Shown: positions 8,796-18,120, numbered from the stretch's first letter. The stretch is 60,236 nucleotides of DNA from an uncultured Spirochaetaceae bacterium (GCA_944392985.1 CALXYL010000013.1:1-60236), one strand, 5' to 3'. Made by a program: numbers and translations. The notes: generated by a model not told the origin, from the sequence alone.

Positions 8796-11177
8796 ATGAA
8801 TCATAGAAAATACATTGCATTCCTGCTGCTTCTCGCTCTCATCCTGTCCAGCTCCTTTGCTGATGCTTTCACGGCAGTGGGGTTTGGGGAGACAGTGTCC
8901 GATGCCCGTAGCGATGCGCTTTCCACCCTTGCGGGGCAGATTTCAACGAATGTGTCCACTCTCGTCATGACTTCTTCATATGAGAAGGATGGGGAAAATG
9001 CCGTAGAGCAGTATGGGAGCAGCAGTCTGCAGGCATCGGAGTTTGATCTTGTCGGTTACTCCTTTGGTGTTCCTGAACGTATGGAAGATGGCCTTTGGCG
9101 CGTTGAGGCCGTGCTTCCCGAGGCATCTGCGTCGGAGTATTATGCAAGGCTCGATGAGCTTTCCGTGACAATAGCGGAGCAGTTTGGAGAATTGGGAAAT
9201 CTTGCGGATCTTGATTCCGTTTCATATGTGCAGATAGACCAGCTGATTGACTTGCTTGATGAATATGAGTCGAACCGTATTGTGGCAACCAGCCTTGACA
9301 GATCCTTGAGCAACTCTGTGCCGGAGCTTCCAGTCTCAAGATCCCAGGTCGAGGCTCAGCGCAACGCTAAGCTGTATGCGGAGGAGACTTCGATTGATCA
9401 GCAGCTGGATCAGTATGACATCAGTGCGGCGTTCGGCCTTCTGACAGATGAGATGGAGAGGGAAAGGCAGGATCTTGAGACGCGTCTTTCCGAGCTTCGC
9501 TCAGATAATGAGGCGCGTATCCAGGCCCTTCATGAGCAGACGCAGGCGAGGCTTGCGGAACTTTCTGGCATAGCTGTGCCAGAGTTTGATGCTGAAGCAG
9601 AAGATGAGGCATTCAGCCAGGTATCACGCGCCATTGATTCCATCATGAGGCTTTCACAGGGACTGTCAGCGGCGAAAAGGACAGGATCAGATGCGATAGA
9701 GCGGCTGGATGAGGAGTATTCCAAGGAAGCTGAGGCATATATTGCCGAGCTGATGGCAAGACCCCATGCGGCGATTGAGCTTGATGCGAACGGGAAACCA
9801 ACTGCGACGGCAATCTCAAGAAGGAGAGCGGGAGCGGAGAATGAGGTCAGAAAGACGATACTCCCCCAGTATTCCCAAGAGATCAACAGGCAGTTTGGTA
9901 CCCTTCTCGATATGATGGCCTCAAACATCAAGCAGATTGCCTCCGTGGCGCAATCCATCATCGGCTATGATTTCATCCTCTCTTCCGCACAGCAGGATGT
10001 TTCAGTGGCCATCACGGACTATGATAGCGAAGCTGGGGCATTCCTCGGTTATGCTCAGGTCAACATCGGAGGACAGGATCATAGGATTGATTTTTCGATT
10101 CCCTATGCAGATTGGTCCGGTGAGAATATCCCCTCATATAATGATTTCTTTGCTTATGAGGAGTATCTCTTCGTGGCAAGTCAGTGGATCAATATGCTGA
10201 AGGACAACACCTCCCTCTTCATCCTCGAACTAGGAACGAGCATCCAGTATGATCCGATAGGCTACGGAATCTACATGAGTATCGATTCATTCTCCGTAAC
10301 CAGAAGGGATACAGGAGAGAGGATCATTTCCGACAGACAGCTTGGTGAATCAATCAATCTGATTGAACTGCCATTTGATCTCGATGCGCTTTTCGATTTC
10401 AGCTTCAGCCTGGATCAGGACATGCAGACCGGCTTCAACTATAAAGCAAATGCCTCAGCAGTAAGGAGCGAAGAGCATCTTGATGATATCGTCGATCTTT
10501 ATGGCCTTGATCTGGAATCGCTTTCTGCGGCAGTGCTCACATCTTTGAGGAGGATGCGTCCGGAGGACAGGGCCGCGATGGGGAAGCCTGGCTTTGAGGG
10601 CCGCATCGATAGGCAGGTCACTGAACACGATAAGCAGGTCGCAAAGGAAGATAAGCAAAAGGTCATTGATGGTTTTATCGGGGACTCCGTGTTGCTGATC
10701 AAGCCGTATGCAATCGGGTCTTTTATCTTCCCTCATGATGGAATAACACAGGGAGGAGGCGGAGTAGGGGCGGAAGTCCTGATGCATTTCAATGATACTG
10801 ATGATTACATCAATTTCCTCTACTCGCTTTCCGCGGATGTCAGCCTGACCGGCAGAAAGCATATCTATGTCGTTGATGACATGCTCCATACGGAGAAAAG
10901 CGGCATGGTCTGCCTACGTGTCCTCGGAGGTATGGGGCTTCTGCTTCATCTGGATGGCATGCCTTTCGTTGGCAGGATAGGAGCCGGGGTCGGGTTCGAC
11001 GCAGCATCCCAGGCCATCATAAATGGAAACGTGGGTGCGTCCTTTCCTGCAGGATCCGGACTGGTAGAGGTTTCCCTGTCCCTTGATCTTTCCGTGGGTA
11101 TTGGGGAAAAGGATGATTTCAGCGCAGGCTTAGGGATCACCATCGGCTACATATTTGATACTGGGCTGCGGATCTGA
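8796..11177 (+). CDS. Exported LPP20-like protein with coiled coil and C-terminal barrel-like region
   Basis: A protein of 793 residues if started at the ATG at 8796, which has GAGGAGG 8 nt upstream; the upstream in-frame ATG at 8778 lies before that site. A signal peptide (residues about 1-23, ending SFADA) is followed by an LPP20/FlgT-like domain (about 25-110: AVGFGETVSDARSDALSTLA), a charged coiled coil (about 190-330, rich in Glu and Arg), and a C-terminal third with alternating glycine/aromatic strands and a hydrophobic last strand (GITIGYIFDTGLRI) typical of outer-membrane insertion. This arrangement suggests an outer-membrane or periplasm-spanning protein. It follows the repeat lipoprotein by 17 nt. 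No close family is recognised. Confidence 0.8.
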   Translation: MNHRKYIAFLLLLALILSSSFADAFTAVGFGETVSDARSDALSTLAGQISTNVSTLVMTSSYEKDGENAVEQYGSSSLQASEFDLVGYSFGVPERMEDGLWRVEAVLPEASASEYYARLDELSVTIAEQFGELGNLADLDSVSYVQIDQLIDLLDEYESNRIVATSLDRSLSNSVPELPVSRSQVEAQRNAKLYAEETSIDQQLDQYDISAAFGLLTDEMERERQDLETRLSELRSDNEARIQALHEQTQARLAELSGIAVPEFDAEAEDEAFSQVSRAIDSIMRLSQGLSAAKRTGSDAIERLDEEYSKEAEAYIAELMARPHAAIELDANGKPTATAISRRRAGAENEVRKTILPQYSQEINRQFGTLLDMMASNIKQIASVAQSIIGYDFILSSAQQDVSVAITDYDSEAGAFLGYAQVNIGGQDHRIDFSIPYADWSGENIPSYNDFFAYEEYLFVASQWINMLKDNTSLFILELGTSIQYDPIGYGIYMSIDSFSVTRRDTGERIISDRQLGESINLIELPFDLDALFDFSFSLDQDMQTGFNYKANASAVRSEEHLDDIVDLYGLDLESLSAAVLTSLRRMRPEDRAAMGKPGFEGRIDRQVTEHDKQVAKEDKQKVIDGFIGDSVLLIKPYAIGSFIFPHDGITQGGGGVGAEVLMHFNDTDDYINFLYSLSADVSLTGRKHIYVVDDMLHTEKSGMVCLRVLGGMGLLLHLDGMPFVGRIGAGVGFDAASQAIINGNVGASFPAGSGLVEVSLSLDLSVGIGEKDDFSAGLGITIGYIFDTGLRI

Positions 11178-11203
11178 AGTGAGGTCGGTGCTTTCTCTTT
11201 TCA

Positions 11204-11240
11204 TTGACCTTGAAACGAACTCACGCTAGACTGACTAGCG
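11204..11240 (+). promoter_or_regulatory. Promoter with overlapping palindromic operator candidate
   Basis: TTGACC (11204-11209) and TAGACT (11227-11232) are 17 nt apart. The perfect inverted repeat CGCTAG-N5-CTAGCG (11224-11240) covers the -10 box, a layout expected of a repressor site. A second inverted repeat, CCCCTG (11290-11295) with CAGGGG (11311-11316), lies in the roughly 120-nt leader before the lipoprotein gene. Confidence 0.5.
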
Positions 11241-11359
11241 ATGCAGTCTGTGGGGGCTCGGTTATGGGAGATGCTGTCCATCTTTTATTCCCCTGCTTCG
11301 CAGATAGCGTCAGGGGCAATCCCTTTGAAATGCTTTATTTTTGATAAAGGAGTATAGAG

Positions 11360-11926
11360 ATGAAGAAATTGCTTCTTGCAGCACTTGTTGCACTGATCGT
11401 GCTCGCTGGATGCGCTTCAACCGATTCCGCGGAAAGCGCAGCTGATCCCAATGCAATGCCTGAGTGGGTCATGTCTGACCAGTCCACACAGGATGTGCAT
11501 TACGCAGTAGGCTATGCAAAGCAGGCTACTCAGATGAACTCAATCAAGAGAGCTCAGGCTGAGGCAAGGACTCTCCTCGCAGAGTGGGTGAATATTGCTG
11601 TTGATGAGATCATCACCACATACACCAACGATGCTGGCAGCGGAGAGAACAGGCAGGCTGTCGATGCATTCGAGACGATTGCAAAGCAGAGGGCACAGGC
11701 TGTCCTTTCCGGATCAACACAGGAAGCTTTCTGGGTAGATGCTGATGGTGGTGTCTATGTTCTTATGGGAATCCCCGTGGAGAACGTAAAGGATCAGATG
11801 TATGGCGCAGTGACAGAGTCTGCAAGCCAGGCTGGTTTTGAGAAGAACGAGGCAGCAGCAGAGGCTAACGCCATGATGAACGCTGCTATCGATATGTTCT
11901 TCAGCTCACCGAGCGTGACGGAGTAA
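11360..11926 (+). CDS. LPP20-family lipoprotein
   Basis: A 188-residue lipoprotein: residues 1-17 form a signal with lipobox IVLAGC, Cys18 being the predicted lipidation site. The mature part matches the LPP20 fold (PEWVMSDQSTQDVHYAVGYAKQ, then an Ala-rich helix with repeated A..A...L). LPP20 proteins are envelope lipoproteins of unclear function, structurally related to FlgT/CsgG-associated modules. A strong AAGGAG site precedes the ATG. It is first in a three-gene unit with the 11928 and 12706 genes (1-nt and 10-nt gaps). Confidence 0.85.
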   Translation: MKKLLLAALVALIVLAGCASTDSAESAADPNAMPEWVMSDQSTQDVHYAVGYAKQATQMNSIKRAQAEARTLLAEWVNIAVDEIITTYTNDAGSGENRQAVDAFETIAKQRAQAVLSGSTQEAFWVDADGGVYVLMGIPVENVKDQMYGAVTESASQAGFEKNEAAAEANAMMNAAIDMFFSSPSVTE

Positions 11927-11927
11927 G

Positions 11928-12695
11928 ATGATCCGATCAGCATCACGCAGGGCAGTTGCCATAGTGCTGATCATTGCGGGCCTTGCGGTATTGTCGCCGC
12001 AGGGTCCGTCCATTTTTGCCGCAGCAGGGCGGGATGCCTTCAATTCAACGGTATTCAGGGATTATGAGGAATATGAAGGAACCGTCTATATGGGGCTTTC
12101 CGGCCCATATACCGACAAGGCCAAAGCGCTCAGGGTTGCTCTTGAGAATGCCTGTACGATGGCATCGGTGGCGCAGGAGCTGAGGATGCGGGCTGATCTC
12201 GATATCCATACCGATACCAGAAGGGATATCGACAGGATGCGTGTCTATTCTTCCGGTGATTACAGTCCGGAGATCTACAGCGATGTCATGAAGAATATGG
12301 AGATCGTCGATCTCGTATGGTATGGCGATGATATAGGAGCAGCGGCTTTTATCTCATATGGCGATGCCTCACGTATCGAATGGAATCATGGCGTGGACTG
12401 GGAGAAGCAGCCAATAAAGGTTCCAGGCTATGTATTCGCTGTAGGAACAGTCAAGGAATACTACTATATACAGGACTCGATAAACGCGGCCGCCTACGAA
12501 GGTGCTGTCAATCTTGTCCTCAACCATCAGGATTCAATCGTCGCAGTCAATGAGGAGATAAGCATGGATGAGGAGAACATGGAGGTTTATGCCTACCAGA
12601 TCGGCTTCAATATCCTTGAGGGCTTCACCGTCCTTGCTTATTCATACGATCCTGCGGCGCGCACATATAGCGCTCTAGTCGGAGCGAAGCTGTAA
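11928..12695 (+). CDS. Exported protein of unknown function in the LPP20 cluster
   Basis: 255 residues with an N-terminal signal (charged start, hydrophobic 9-33, ending near IFAAA). The rest resembles LPP20-type proteins loosely: an Ala/Leu helix (KAKALRVALENACTMASVAQ) after the first strands and a second similar half (INAAAYEGAVNLVLNHQDS) after VPGYVFAVGTVKEYYY, suggesting two tandem LPP20-like modules. It starts one base after the preceding stop, so it is translationally coupled. No specific family is recognised. Confidence 0.75.
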   Translation: MIRSASRRAVAIVLIIAGLAVLSPQGPSIFAAAGRDAFNSTVFRDYEEYEGTVYMGLSGPYTDKAKALRVALENACTMASVAQELRMRADLDIHTDTRRDIDRMRVYSSGDYSPEIYSDVMKNMEIVDLVWYGDDIGAAAFISYGDASRIEWNHGVDWEKQPIKVPGYVFAVGTVKEYYYIQDSINAAAYEGAVNLVLNHQDSIVAVNEEISMDEENMEVYAYQIGFNILEGFTVLAYSYDPAARTYSALVGAKL

Positions 12696-12705
12696 GGAGG
12701 TTTTC

Positions 12706-13455
12706 ATGAAGATCAGGGTTCTGGGTATTGTCCTTGTGCTTGCGCTTGTCCTTTCTTCCTGCGCAACGGAGACGGATATCAACGAGAAGAATGAGGATGG
12801 ATCCCCAATCTGGACGACGATCGTTCCCCAGAGCAATAGATATGTATATGGAGTAGGCTCTGCCAAGCTCCAGACTGAGCAGAACAGCAGGACAGCAGCG
12901 GACGCAAACGCACGTGCGGATCTCTCGAGGAAGCTCCAGGTCATGATGAGCGATGCCGTGGCGACATATTCCAACGACAGCGAGGGCCAGATGCTCTCGG
13001 CATTTGAGCAGATCACGGTGCAGACTGTCAGCATCTCAATCCGCGGGATCAAGACGGAGCAGCGCTGGACGGCACCGGATGGAACGGTCTGGTCACTCGT
13101 TTCCGTCAGCGTGAAGGACCTTGATGATATCTATGAGCTTGAGGCCAATGAGTATAAGAACAAGGTAGCCAAGGATCAGGTCATTCTCCAGGAGAGATAC
13201 CTTGAGCTTCTTGAGAATATCGCCCAGGCGGAAGCACAGGCAGCGGCCGCAGCGGCAGGGGAGGCCCCTGTTGTTGAAGGTGATATCAACCTGATTCTCC
13301 AGGGAGCCTCTGCAGATGATCTCAGGGCGGCGGCAAAGGCCCGCTATGACGAGGAGAACAGCAGCATGGAGGCGATTCTTGGCGCTATCTCCCCGGAGGA
13401 TCTCGGAGCGGCAATCGCGGCGGGTTTCGCGGCTAGCGGATATGATCTGACGTAA
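12706..13455 (+). CDS. LPP20-family lipoprotein
   Basis: 249 residues with lipobox VLSSC (Cys19 predicted lipidated). The LPP20 domain runs from about residue 35 to 140 (PIWTTIVPQSNRYVYGVGSA, then an Ala/Arg-rich helix) and is followed by a helical, alanine-rich tail (EAQAAAAAAGEAP). An AGGAGG site lies 5 nt upstream. It is a clear paralog of the 11360 lipoprotein, which shares the TYSNDSE/TYTNDAG and FEQI/FETI segments. Confidence 0.85.
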   Translation: MKIRVLGIVLVLALVLSSCATETDINEKNEDGSPIWTTIVPQSNRYVYGVGSAKLQTEQNSRTAADANARADLSRKLQVMMSDAVATYSNDSEGQMLSAFEQITVQTVSISIRGIKTEQRWTAPDGTVWSLVSVSVKDLDDIYELEANEYKNKVAKDQVILQERYLELLENIAQAEAQAAAAAAGEAPVVEGDINLILQGASADDLRAAAKARYDEENSSMEAILGAISPEDLGAAIAAGFAASGYDLT

Positions 13456-13507
13456 GGGTTGCCGGCATCCGGTAGCCACCATTATATTCGTGATGGAATT
13501 TTTCCGG

Positions 13508-13564
13508 ATTGCATGCAATAATACCTTTGCAGTAAAGGAAAATGATGTGCATCCGAACGGATGC
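13508..13564 (+). promoter_or_regulatory. Palindrome and leader hairpin before the barrel-like protein
   Basis: ATTGCATGCAAT (13508-13519) is a perfect 12-bp palindrome next to an AATAAT -10-like element. GCATCCG (13549-13555) pairs with CGGATGC (13558-13564), making a leader hairpin just before the GGAGG ribosome site. Binding proteins are unknown. Confidence 0.35.
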
Positions 13565-13580
13565 TTATGGAGGATAAAAA

Positions 13581-14174
13581 ATGAAAAAGAGAATTCTTGC
13601 AGTTCTTCTTGCACTTCTTATGGTTTCTGCAGCTTTCGCGGCACCGGTGTTCCAGCTTGGTGGTCTCGTTTCCTACAACAAGACAGTAGTCAGCGACGAA
13701 GGTCTTGATTTTGAGGTTGAGGATCTCAAGGACATCAACAACTTCTCATTCGGTGCTGATATCCGTATCAACCCGGCGAAGTTCTTCAGCATCGATATCC
13801 CTGCGACAATCGGATTCGGCACTGAGGGCAGCTTCAGCATCGCGACAATCCCGACTCTCAATGTCAACATCCCGCTTGGGGAGTTCGCTGACATCGCAGT
13901 CGGTGCTGGCACCCAGCTTGATTTCCAGCGCATTGGGCAGGATGGATCCTGGTCCATGAACGGACTTCCGTTCAGCGATTTCGGCGATGCGATCGCATCT
14001 TCCAAGCTCGTCTATAGGGCAGCTGTGACAATCAACCTCGGACCTCTTGGAATCGGTGCTGTGGTAACTCTTCCTGGCGAGGCAGGATTCAACAGCGACG
14101 ACATCGGCGGTATCTTCACTCCGATGTGGGAGTCCACAAGGATCTCGGCTGTTGCCCTCTTCAACTTCGGCTGA
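13581..14174 (+). CDS. Small exported, probable outer-membrane beta-barrel protein
   Basis: 197 residues with a classic signal peptide (MKKRILAVLLALLMVSAAFA, cleavage at AFA-AP). The mature protein alternates hydrophobic and polar residues in strands (FSIDIPATIGFGTEGSF, VNIPLGEFADIAVGAGTQ), is Gly/Asp-rich, lacks cysteine and ends in an aromatic strand (SAVALFNFG) with terminal FG, as expected for an outer-membrane barrel of about eight strands. It has its own leader and a strong terminator, so it is probably an abundant single-gene transcript. Confidence 0.8.
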   Translation: MKKRILAVLLALLMVSAAFAAPVFQLGGLVSYNKTVVSDEGLDFEVEDLKDINNFSFGADIRINPAKFFSIDIPATIGFGTEGSFSIATIPTLNVNIPLGEFADIAVGAGTQLDFQRIGQDGSWSMNGLPFSDFGDAIASSKLVYRAAVTINLGPLGIGAVVTLPGEAGFNSDDIGGIFTPMWESTRISAVALFNFG

Positions 14175-14194
14175 TAGGGATTCACCTCGGATCG

Positions 14195-14226
14195 TCCGCC
14201 TTTCTTCGGAGAGGCGGATTATTTTT
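14195..14226 (+). terminator. Strong intrinsic terminator
   Basis: A 10-bp stem (14195-14204 with 14209-14218, one G-U pair) is closed by a C(UUCG)G tetraloop and followed by TTATTTTTT. Confidence 0.9.
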
Positions 14227-14525
14227 TCCAGAATCATATTGACGAGGGAGGAGAGGATATGATAAATAATGGTTAGCCATAGCTAACTAAGTCATCCGGG
14301 AATAAGGTCCGCGGCTGGGCAATGCCCGTTCTGCCATGCTTGTGGTTGTCCTTCTGGCTGGAATCCATGCGGAGCCGCTCCTTTTTCCTTCTTTCCCCAC
14401 GTAAGCTATATATTCTTCGGTTGTATTCTCCCCCGACTTGCGATAATCTATGTAATTGGCTGATACCCTTCTGTTATCGGTTATGGCTGTGGCATTGCCA
14501 CATGAAATATTTGAGGAGTGTTGAA
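14227..14525 (+). promoter_or_regulatory. nifJ upstream region: promoter and inverted repeats
   Basis: No gene is seen here. A candidate promoter is TTGTAT (14421-14426), 17 nt, TAATCT (14444-14449). Two perfect inverted repeats stand out: GTTAGC-CATA-GCTAAC (14272-14287) and TGTGGCA-T-TGCCACA (14488-14502), the latter in the predicted leader 24 nt before the start codon. The second could be an operator or leader hairpin controlling nifJ. The GAGGAG ribosome site is at 14513-14518. No known riboswitch pattern is recognised. Confidence 0.4.
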
Positions 14526-17500
14526 ATGGCAGACAAGAAAATGGTTACCATTGATGGAAACACCGCTGCGGCGCACATAGCATACGCCTTCAGTGATGTA
14601 GCCGCTATTTACCCGATTACTCCGTCCTCACCTATGGGCGAGTATGCAGAGCAGTGGTCCTCGACAGGCCGCGAGAATCTCTGGGGCAAGAAAGTAGACA
14701 TCATGGAGATGCAGTCAGAGGCTGGTGCCGCTGGTGCTGTTCATGGTGCTCTTGCCGCAGGTGCCCTGACGACCACATTCACAGCGTCACAGGGTCTTCT
14801 CCTTATGATCCCGAACATGTACAAGATCGCTGGTGAGATGATCCCGACGGTATTCCACGTTTCGGCTAGGTCACTCGCTGCACAGTCGCTTTCGATCTTC
14901 GGTGATCACTCCGATGTCATGGCATGCCGCAACACTGGCTTTGCGATGACATGTGCTTCCAGCATCCAGGAGACGATGGATATGGCTCTTGTTGCTCATC
15001 TCGCGACACTTGAGTCACAGGTTCCGTTCCTTGCTTTCTTCGATGGCTTCAGGACATCCCATGAGATCCAGAAGGTCGAGGAGATCTCCTATAATGACAT
15101 CCGCACGCTTGTCGACGAGAAGTACATCGAGCGCTTCCGCTCACGCGCACAGCGCCCTGAGCACCCGATGACAAAGGTCGCAGCACAGAATGAGGATGTT
15201 TACTTCCAGGGAAGGGAGACCGTCAATCCGTACTATGATGCAGTTCCTGCAATCGTCCAGAAGTACATGGACAAGGTTGCGGCCCTCACAGGAAGGCAGT
15301 ATCACCTCTTCGACTATGTCGGCGCACCTGATGCAACGGATGTCATCGTCATCATGGGTTCAGCTGCTGATACATTCGAGTGGGTTGTTGATTACCTCAA
15401 CAAGAAGGGCGGCAAGGTCGGACTTGTGAAGGTCAGGCTCTACAGGCCGTTCTCCGCTTCCGCATTCGTTTCCTGCATCCCGGCATCTGCAAAGAGGATC
15501 GCAGTCATGGATAGGACGAAGGAGCCAGGTGCTCTTGGTGAGCCTCTCTATGAGGATGTCGTCACAGCGCTTGCACAGCAGGGCAGGACAGGAATGAAGG
15601 TCATCGGAGGCCGCTATGGTCTTTCCTCGAAGGACTTCACTCCGACCCATGCGAAGTCAGTATTCGACTTCCTTGCACGCGACGATGCATGGCATGATTT
15701 CACAATCGGTATCAATGACGATGTGACCGGCCGCTCGATCCCTGTCAGCGACAAGATCGACGTTACACCGGAAGGCGTTGTCTCCTGCATGTTCTGGGGC
15801 CTTGGTTCCGATGGTACTGTCGGTGCTAACAAGAACTCCATCAAGATCATCGGCGACAACACCGATATGAACGCTCAGGCATACTTCGCATATGACTCGA
15901 AGAAGTCCGGCGGTATCACGATCTCCCACCTCAGGTTCGGAAAGGGCAAGCTCGACATGCCATGGCTGATTGACCATGCTGACTTCGTCGCATGCCATAA
16001 CCCGGCTTATATCGGACGCTATGATATGCTTTCCGCTCTCAAGGATGGTGGCGTATTCCTTCTCAACAGCCAGATTCCTTCTGACGAGGTGTTCGAGCAT
16101 CTTACGAAGGATATGCAGGAGCAGATCATCAACAAGCATATCCACTTCTACAACATCGATGCTCTCGACATTGCAAGGAGCGTTGGCCTTGGCTCGAGGA
16201 TCAACACCGTCATGCAGGCTGCGTTCTTCAAGATCGCGAATGTCCTTCCTGAGACAGAGGCAATCGAGCTGATCAAGAAGTACATCAAGAAGACGTTCCT
16301 CAAGAAGGGCGAGGAAGTTGTCAACAAGAACTGGGCAGCAGTCGATGGAGCTTCCGCAGCTCTCGTCGAGGTCAAGGTTCCGGCATCCATCACGAAGAGC
16401 TATGAGCCGAAGAGGCTTATCCCGGATGATGCAGACGATTTCACGAAGAACGTCATTGAGCGCATCATGCACCTCCAGGGCAATGACATTCCTGTTTCCC
16501 AGATGTCCTATGACGGCAAGCTGCCTACAGGAACGGCAAAGCTGGAGAAGAGAGGCGTTGCTGCATATGTTCCTCACTGGGACAGCACGAAGTGTATCCA
16601 GTGCAACCAGTGTGTCCAGTCCTGTCCGCATGCAGCGATCCGCGCTAAGCAGATCACTCCTGAGGATATGGAGAAGGCTCCTGCGACATTCCATGCGATC
16701 AAGTCGAATACGAAGAACGACAGGAACCTCCTTTTCAAGATCCAGGTCTATACAGAGGACTGCCAGGGATGTGGCGTCTGCGTAGAGGCATGCCCGGCTA
16801 AGGAGAAGGCTCTTGAGCTCAAGCCGATTGCTGAGGAGAGGGCTAATGGTGAGATCGAGAACTGCACGTTCTTCGAGGGCCTCACATATGACAACCTCGA
16901 CGGTCTCAACATGGGAACTGTCAAGGGTCTCCAGTTCAAGCAGCCGCTTTTCGAGTTCTCGGGCGCCTGTGCTGGCTGTGGTGAGACACCGTATGTGAAG
17001 ATGCTCAGCCAGATCTGCGGAGAGAGGGCAGTCATCGCAAATGCAACAGGATGCTCCTCGATCTACTCTGGAACGTTCCCGACCATTCCTTACACGAAGA
17101 GGGCTGATGGCCGTGGACCGGCTTGGGGCAACTCGCTCTTCGAGGATAATGCAGAGTATGGACTCGGTATGCGCCTCGCTGTCGATTCCAACAGGACGCT
17201 TCTCAGGATGAAGTGCGATGAGCTCATCGCAGCAGGATGCTCCGATGCTCTCAAGGCAGCTATCGAGAAGTGCTACTCACTCTGGGAGGACACAACAGAG
17301 GCTTCGATCACAGCTCAGAAGGAAGTACAGGCTGTGCTTGCTTCCGAGAAGGCGAAGGATGCAGCTTCCCAGGCTCTCCTCGACAAGATCGTTGAGCTGC
17401 AGGATTACTTCTCTGAGAAGGATGTCATCATCATCGGTGGTGATGGATGGGCTTATGATATCGGATTCGGCGGTGTTGACCACGTCGTTGCTTCCGGCAA

Positions 17501-18068
17501 GAACGTGACGATCCTCGTCCTTGATACAGAGGTCTATTCCAATACCGGTGGACAGGCTTCCAAGTCGACCCCGATGGCCGCTGTCGCGAAGTTCGCGAAT
17601 GCAGGAAAGAAGGTCGGCAAGAAGAACATGGGCTTCATGATGATGAGCTATGGACATGCGTATGTCGCGTCCATCGCGCTTGGCTATAACAGGCTCCAGG
17701 CTCAGAAGGCTCTTCAGGAAGCTGTCGCATACAACGGTCCTTCGATCGTCTTCTGCTACGCTCCGTGTATCAACCACGGTATCAACATGAGGTTCTCTCA
17801 GGTTGAGGCAAAGAAGGCTGTCGAGGCTGGCTACTGGCCGCTGTACCGCTTCGATCCTCGCCTTGAGGCAGGAAAGAGGTTCGTATGGGAGACCAAGCCG
17901 GCAACTGGAGACTACCAGGAGTTCATCAAGGGTGAGACAAGGTATGCGTCACTCTACAAGACGAACCCAGAGCATGCTGATGAGCTCTTCGCAGCAGCTG
18001 CGGAGGATGCAAAGGAAAGGCTTGCATTCTATCAGAGGTGCGGCGAGGTTCTCGGCGAGACCATCTAA
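14526..18068 (+). CDS. nifJ: Pyruvate:ferredoxin (flavodoxin) oxidoreductase
   Basis: An 1180-residue single-chain enzyme that oxidises pyruvate to acetyl-CoA and CO2 and reduces ferredoxin. Domain order is canonical: N-terminal pyruvate-binding domain (ITPSSPMGEYAEQW), transketolase-like C-terminal-type domain, gamma domain, two [4Fe-4S] clusters (CIQCNQCVQSCP near residue 690; CQGCGVCVEACP near 745), then the thiamine-diphosphate domain with its proximal-cluster cysteines (CAGCGET), GGDGWAYDIG (about 970) and DTEVYSNTGGQ. The start chosen is the ATG with GAGGAG 7 nt upstream; the upstream open stretch back to 14322 lacks coding character. It is monocistronic, bracketed by terminators. This is the central pyruvate-oxidising enzyme of an anaerobe. 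Confidence 0.97.
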   Translation: MADKKMVTIDGNTAAAHIAYAFSDVAAIYPITPSSPMGEYAEQWSSTGRENLWGKKVDIMEMQSEAGAAGAVHGALAAGALTTTFTASQGLLLMIPNMYKIAGEMIPTVFHVSARSLAAQSLSIFGDHSDVMACRNTGFAMTCASSIQETMDMALVAHLATLESQVPFLAFFDGFRTSHEIQKVEEISYNDIRTLVDEKYIERFRSRAQRPEHPMTKVAAQNEDVYFQGRETVNPYYDAVPAIVQKYMDKVAALTGRQYHLFDYVGAPDATDVIVIMGSAADTFEWVVDYLNKKGGKVGLVKVRLYRPFSASAFVSCIPASAKRIAVMDRTKEPGALGEPLYEDVVTALAQQGRTGMKVIGGRYGLSSKDFTPTHAKSVFDFLARDDAWHDFTIGINDDVTGRSIPVSDKIDVTPEGVVSCMFWGLGSDGTVGANKNSIKIIGDNTDMNAQAYFAYDSKKSGGITISHLRFGKGKLDMPWLIDHADFVACHNPAYIGRYDMLSALKDGGVFLLNSQIPSDEVFEHLTKDMQEQIINKHIHFYNIDALDIARSVGLGSRINTVMQAAFFKIANVLPETEAIELIKKYIKKTFLKKGEEVVNKNWAAVDGASAALVEVKVPASITKSYEPKRLIPDDADDFTKNVIERIMHLQGNDIPVSQMSYDGKLPTGTAKLEKRGVAAYVPHWDSTKCIQCNQCVQSCPHAAIRAKQITPEDMEKAPATFHAIKSNTKNDRNLLFKIQVYTEDCQGCGVCVEACPAKEKALELKPIAEERANGEIENCTFFEGLTYDNLDGLNMGTVKGLQFKQPLFEFSGACAGCGETPYVKMLSQICGERAVIANATGCSSIYSGTFPTIPYTKRADGRGPAWGNSLFEDNAEYGLGMRLAVDSNRTLLRMKCDELIAAGCSDALKAAIEKCYSLWEDTTEASITAQKEVQAVLASEKAKDAASQALLDKIVELQDYFSEKDVIIIGGDGWAYDIGFGGVDHVVASGKNVTILVLDTEVYSNTGGQASKSTPMAAVAKFANAGKKVGKKNMGFMMMSYGHAYVASIALGYNRLQAQKALQEAVAYNGPSIVFCYAPCINHGINMRFSQVEAKKAVEAGYWPLYRFDPRLEAGKRFVWETKPATGDYQEFIKGETRYASLYKTNPEHADELFAAAAEDAKERLAFYQRCGEVLGETI

Positions 18069-18086
18069 GCTGGCTTTTGCCAACGG

Positions 18087-18120
18087 AGGGGCTGTCTTAT
18101 GGCAGCCCTTCTTCTTTTTT
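18087..18120 (+). terminator. Terminator after nifJ
   Basis: GGGCTG (18089-18094) pairs with CAGCCC (18103-18108), extended by a G-U and an A-U pair outside, followed by TTCTTCTTTTTT. Confidence 0.85.

Noticed and set aside
14322-14525. N-terminal extension of NifJ by 68 codons
   Set aside because: The extension shows no similarity to PFOR, contains the candidate promoter and inverted repeats, and the internal ATG has the good ribosome site.
14227-14525. A known riboswitch in the nifJ leader
   Set aside because: The two inverted repeats do not match the core of any riboswitch class I can recognise; treated as operators or simple hairpins.
15657-16694. A 345-codon open frame on the minus strand inside nifJ
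   Set aside because: It is antisense to well-conserved PFOR sequence, has no ribosome site, and shows shadow-frame composition (Leu/Arg/Asp rich) produced by the codon bias of nifJ.
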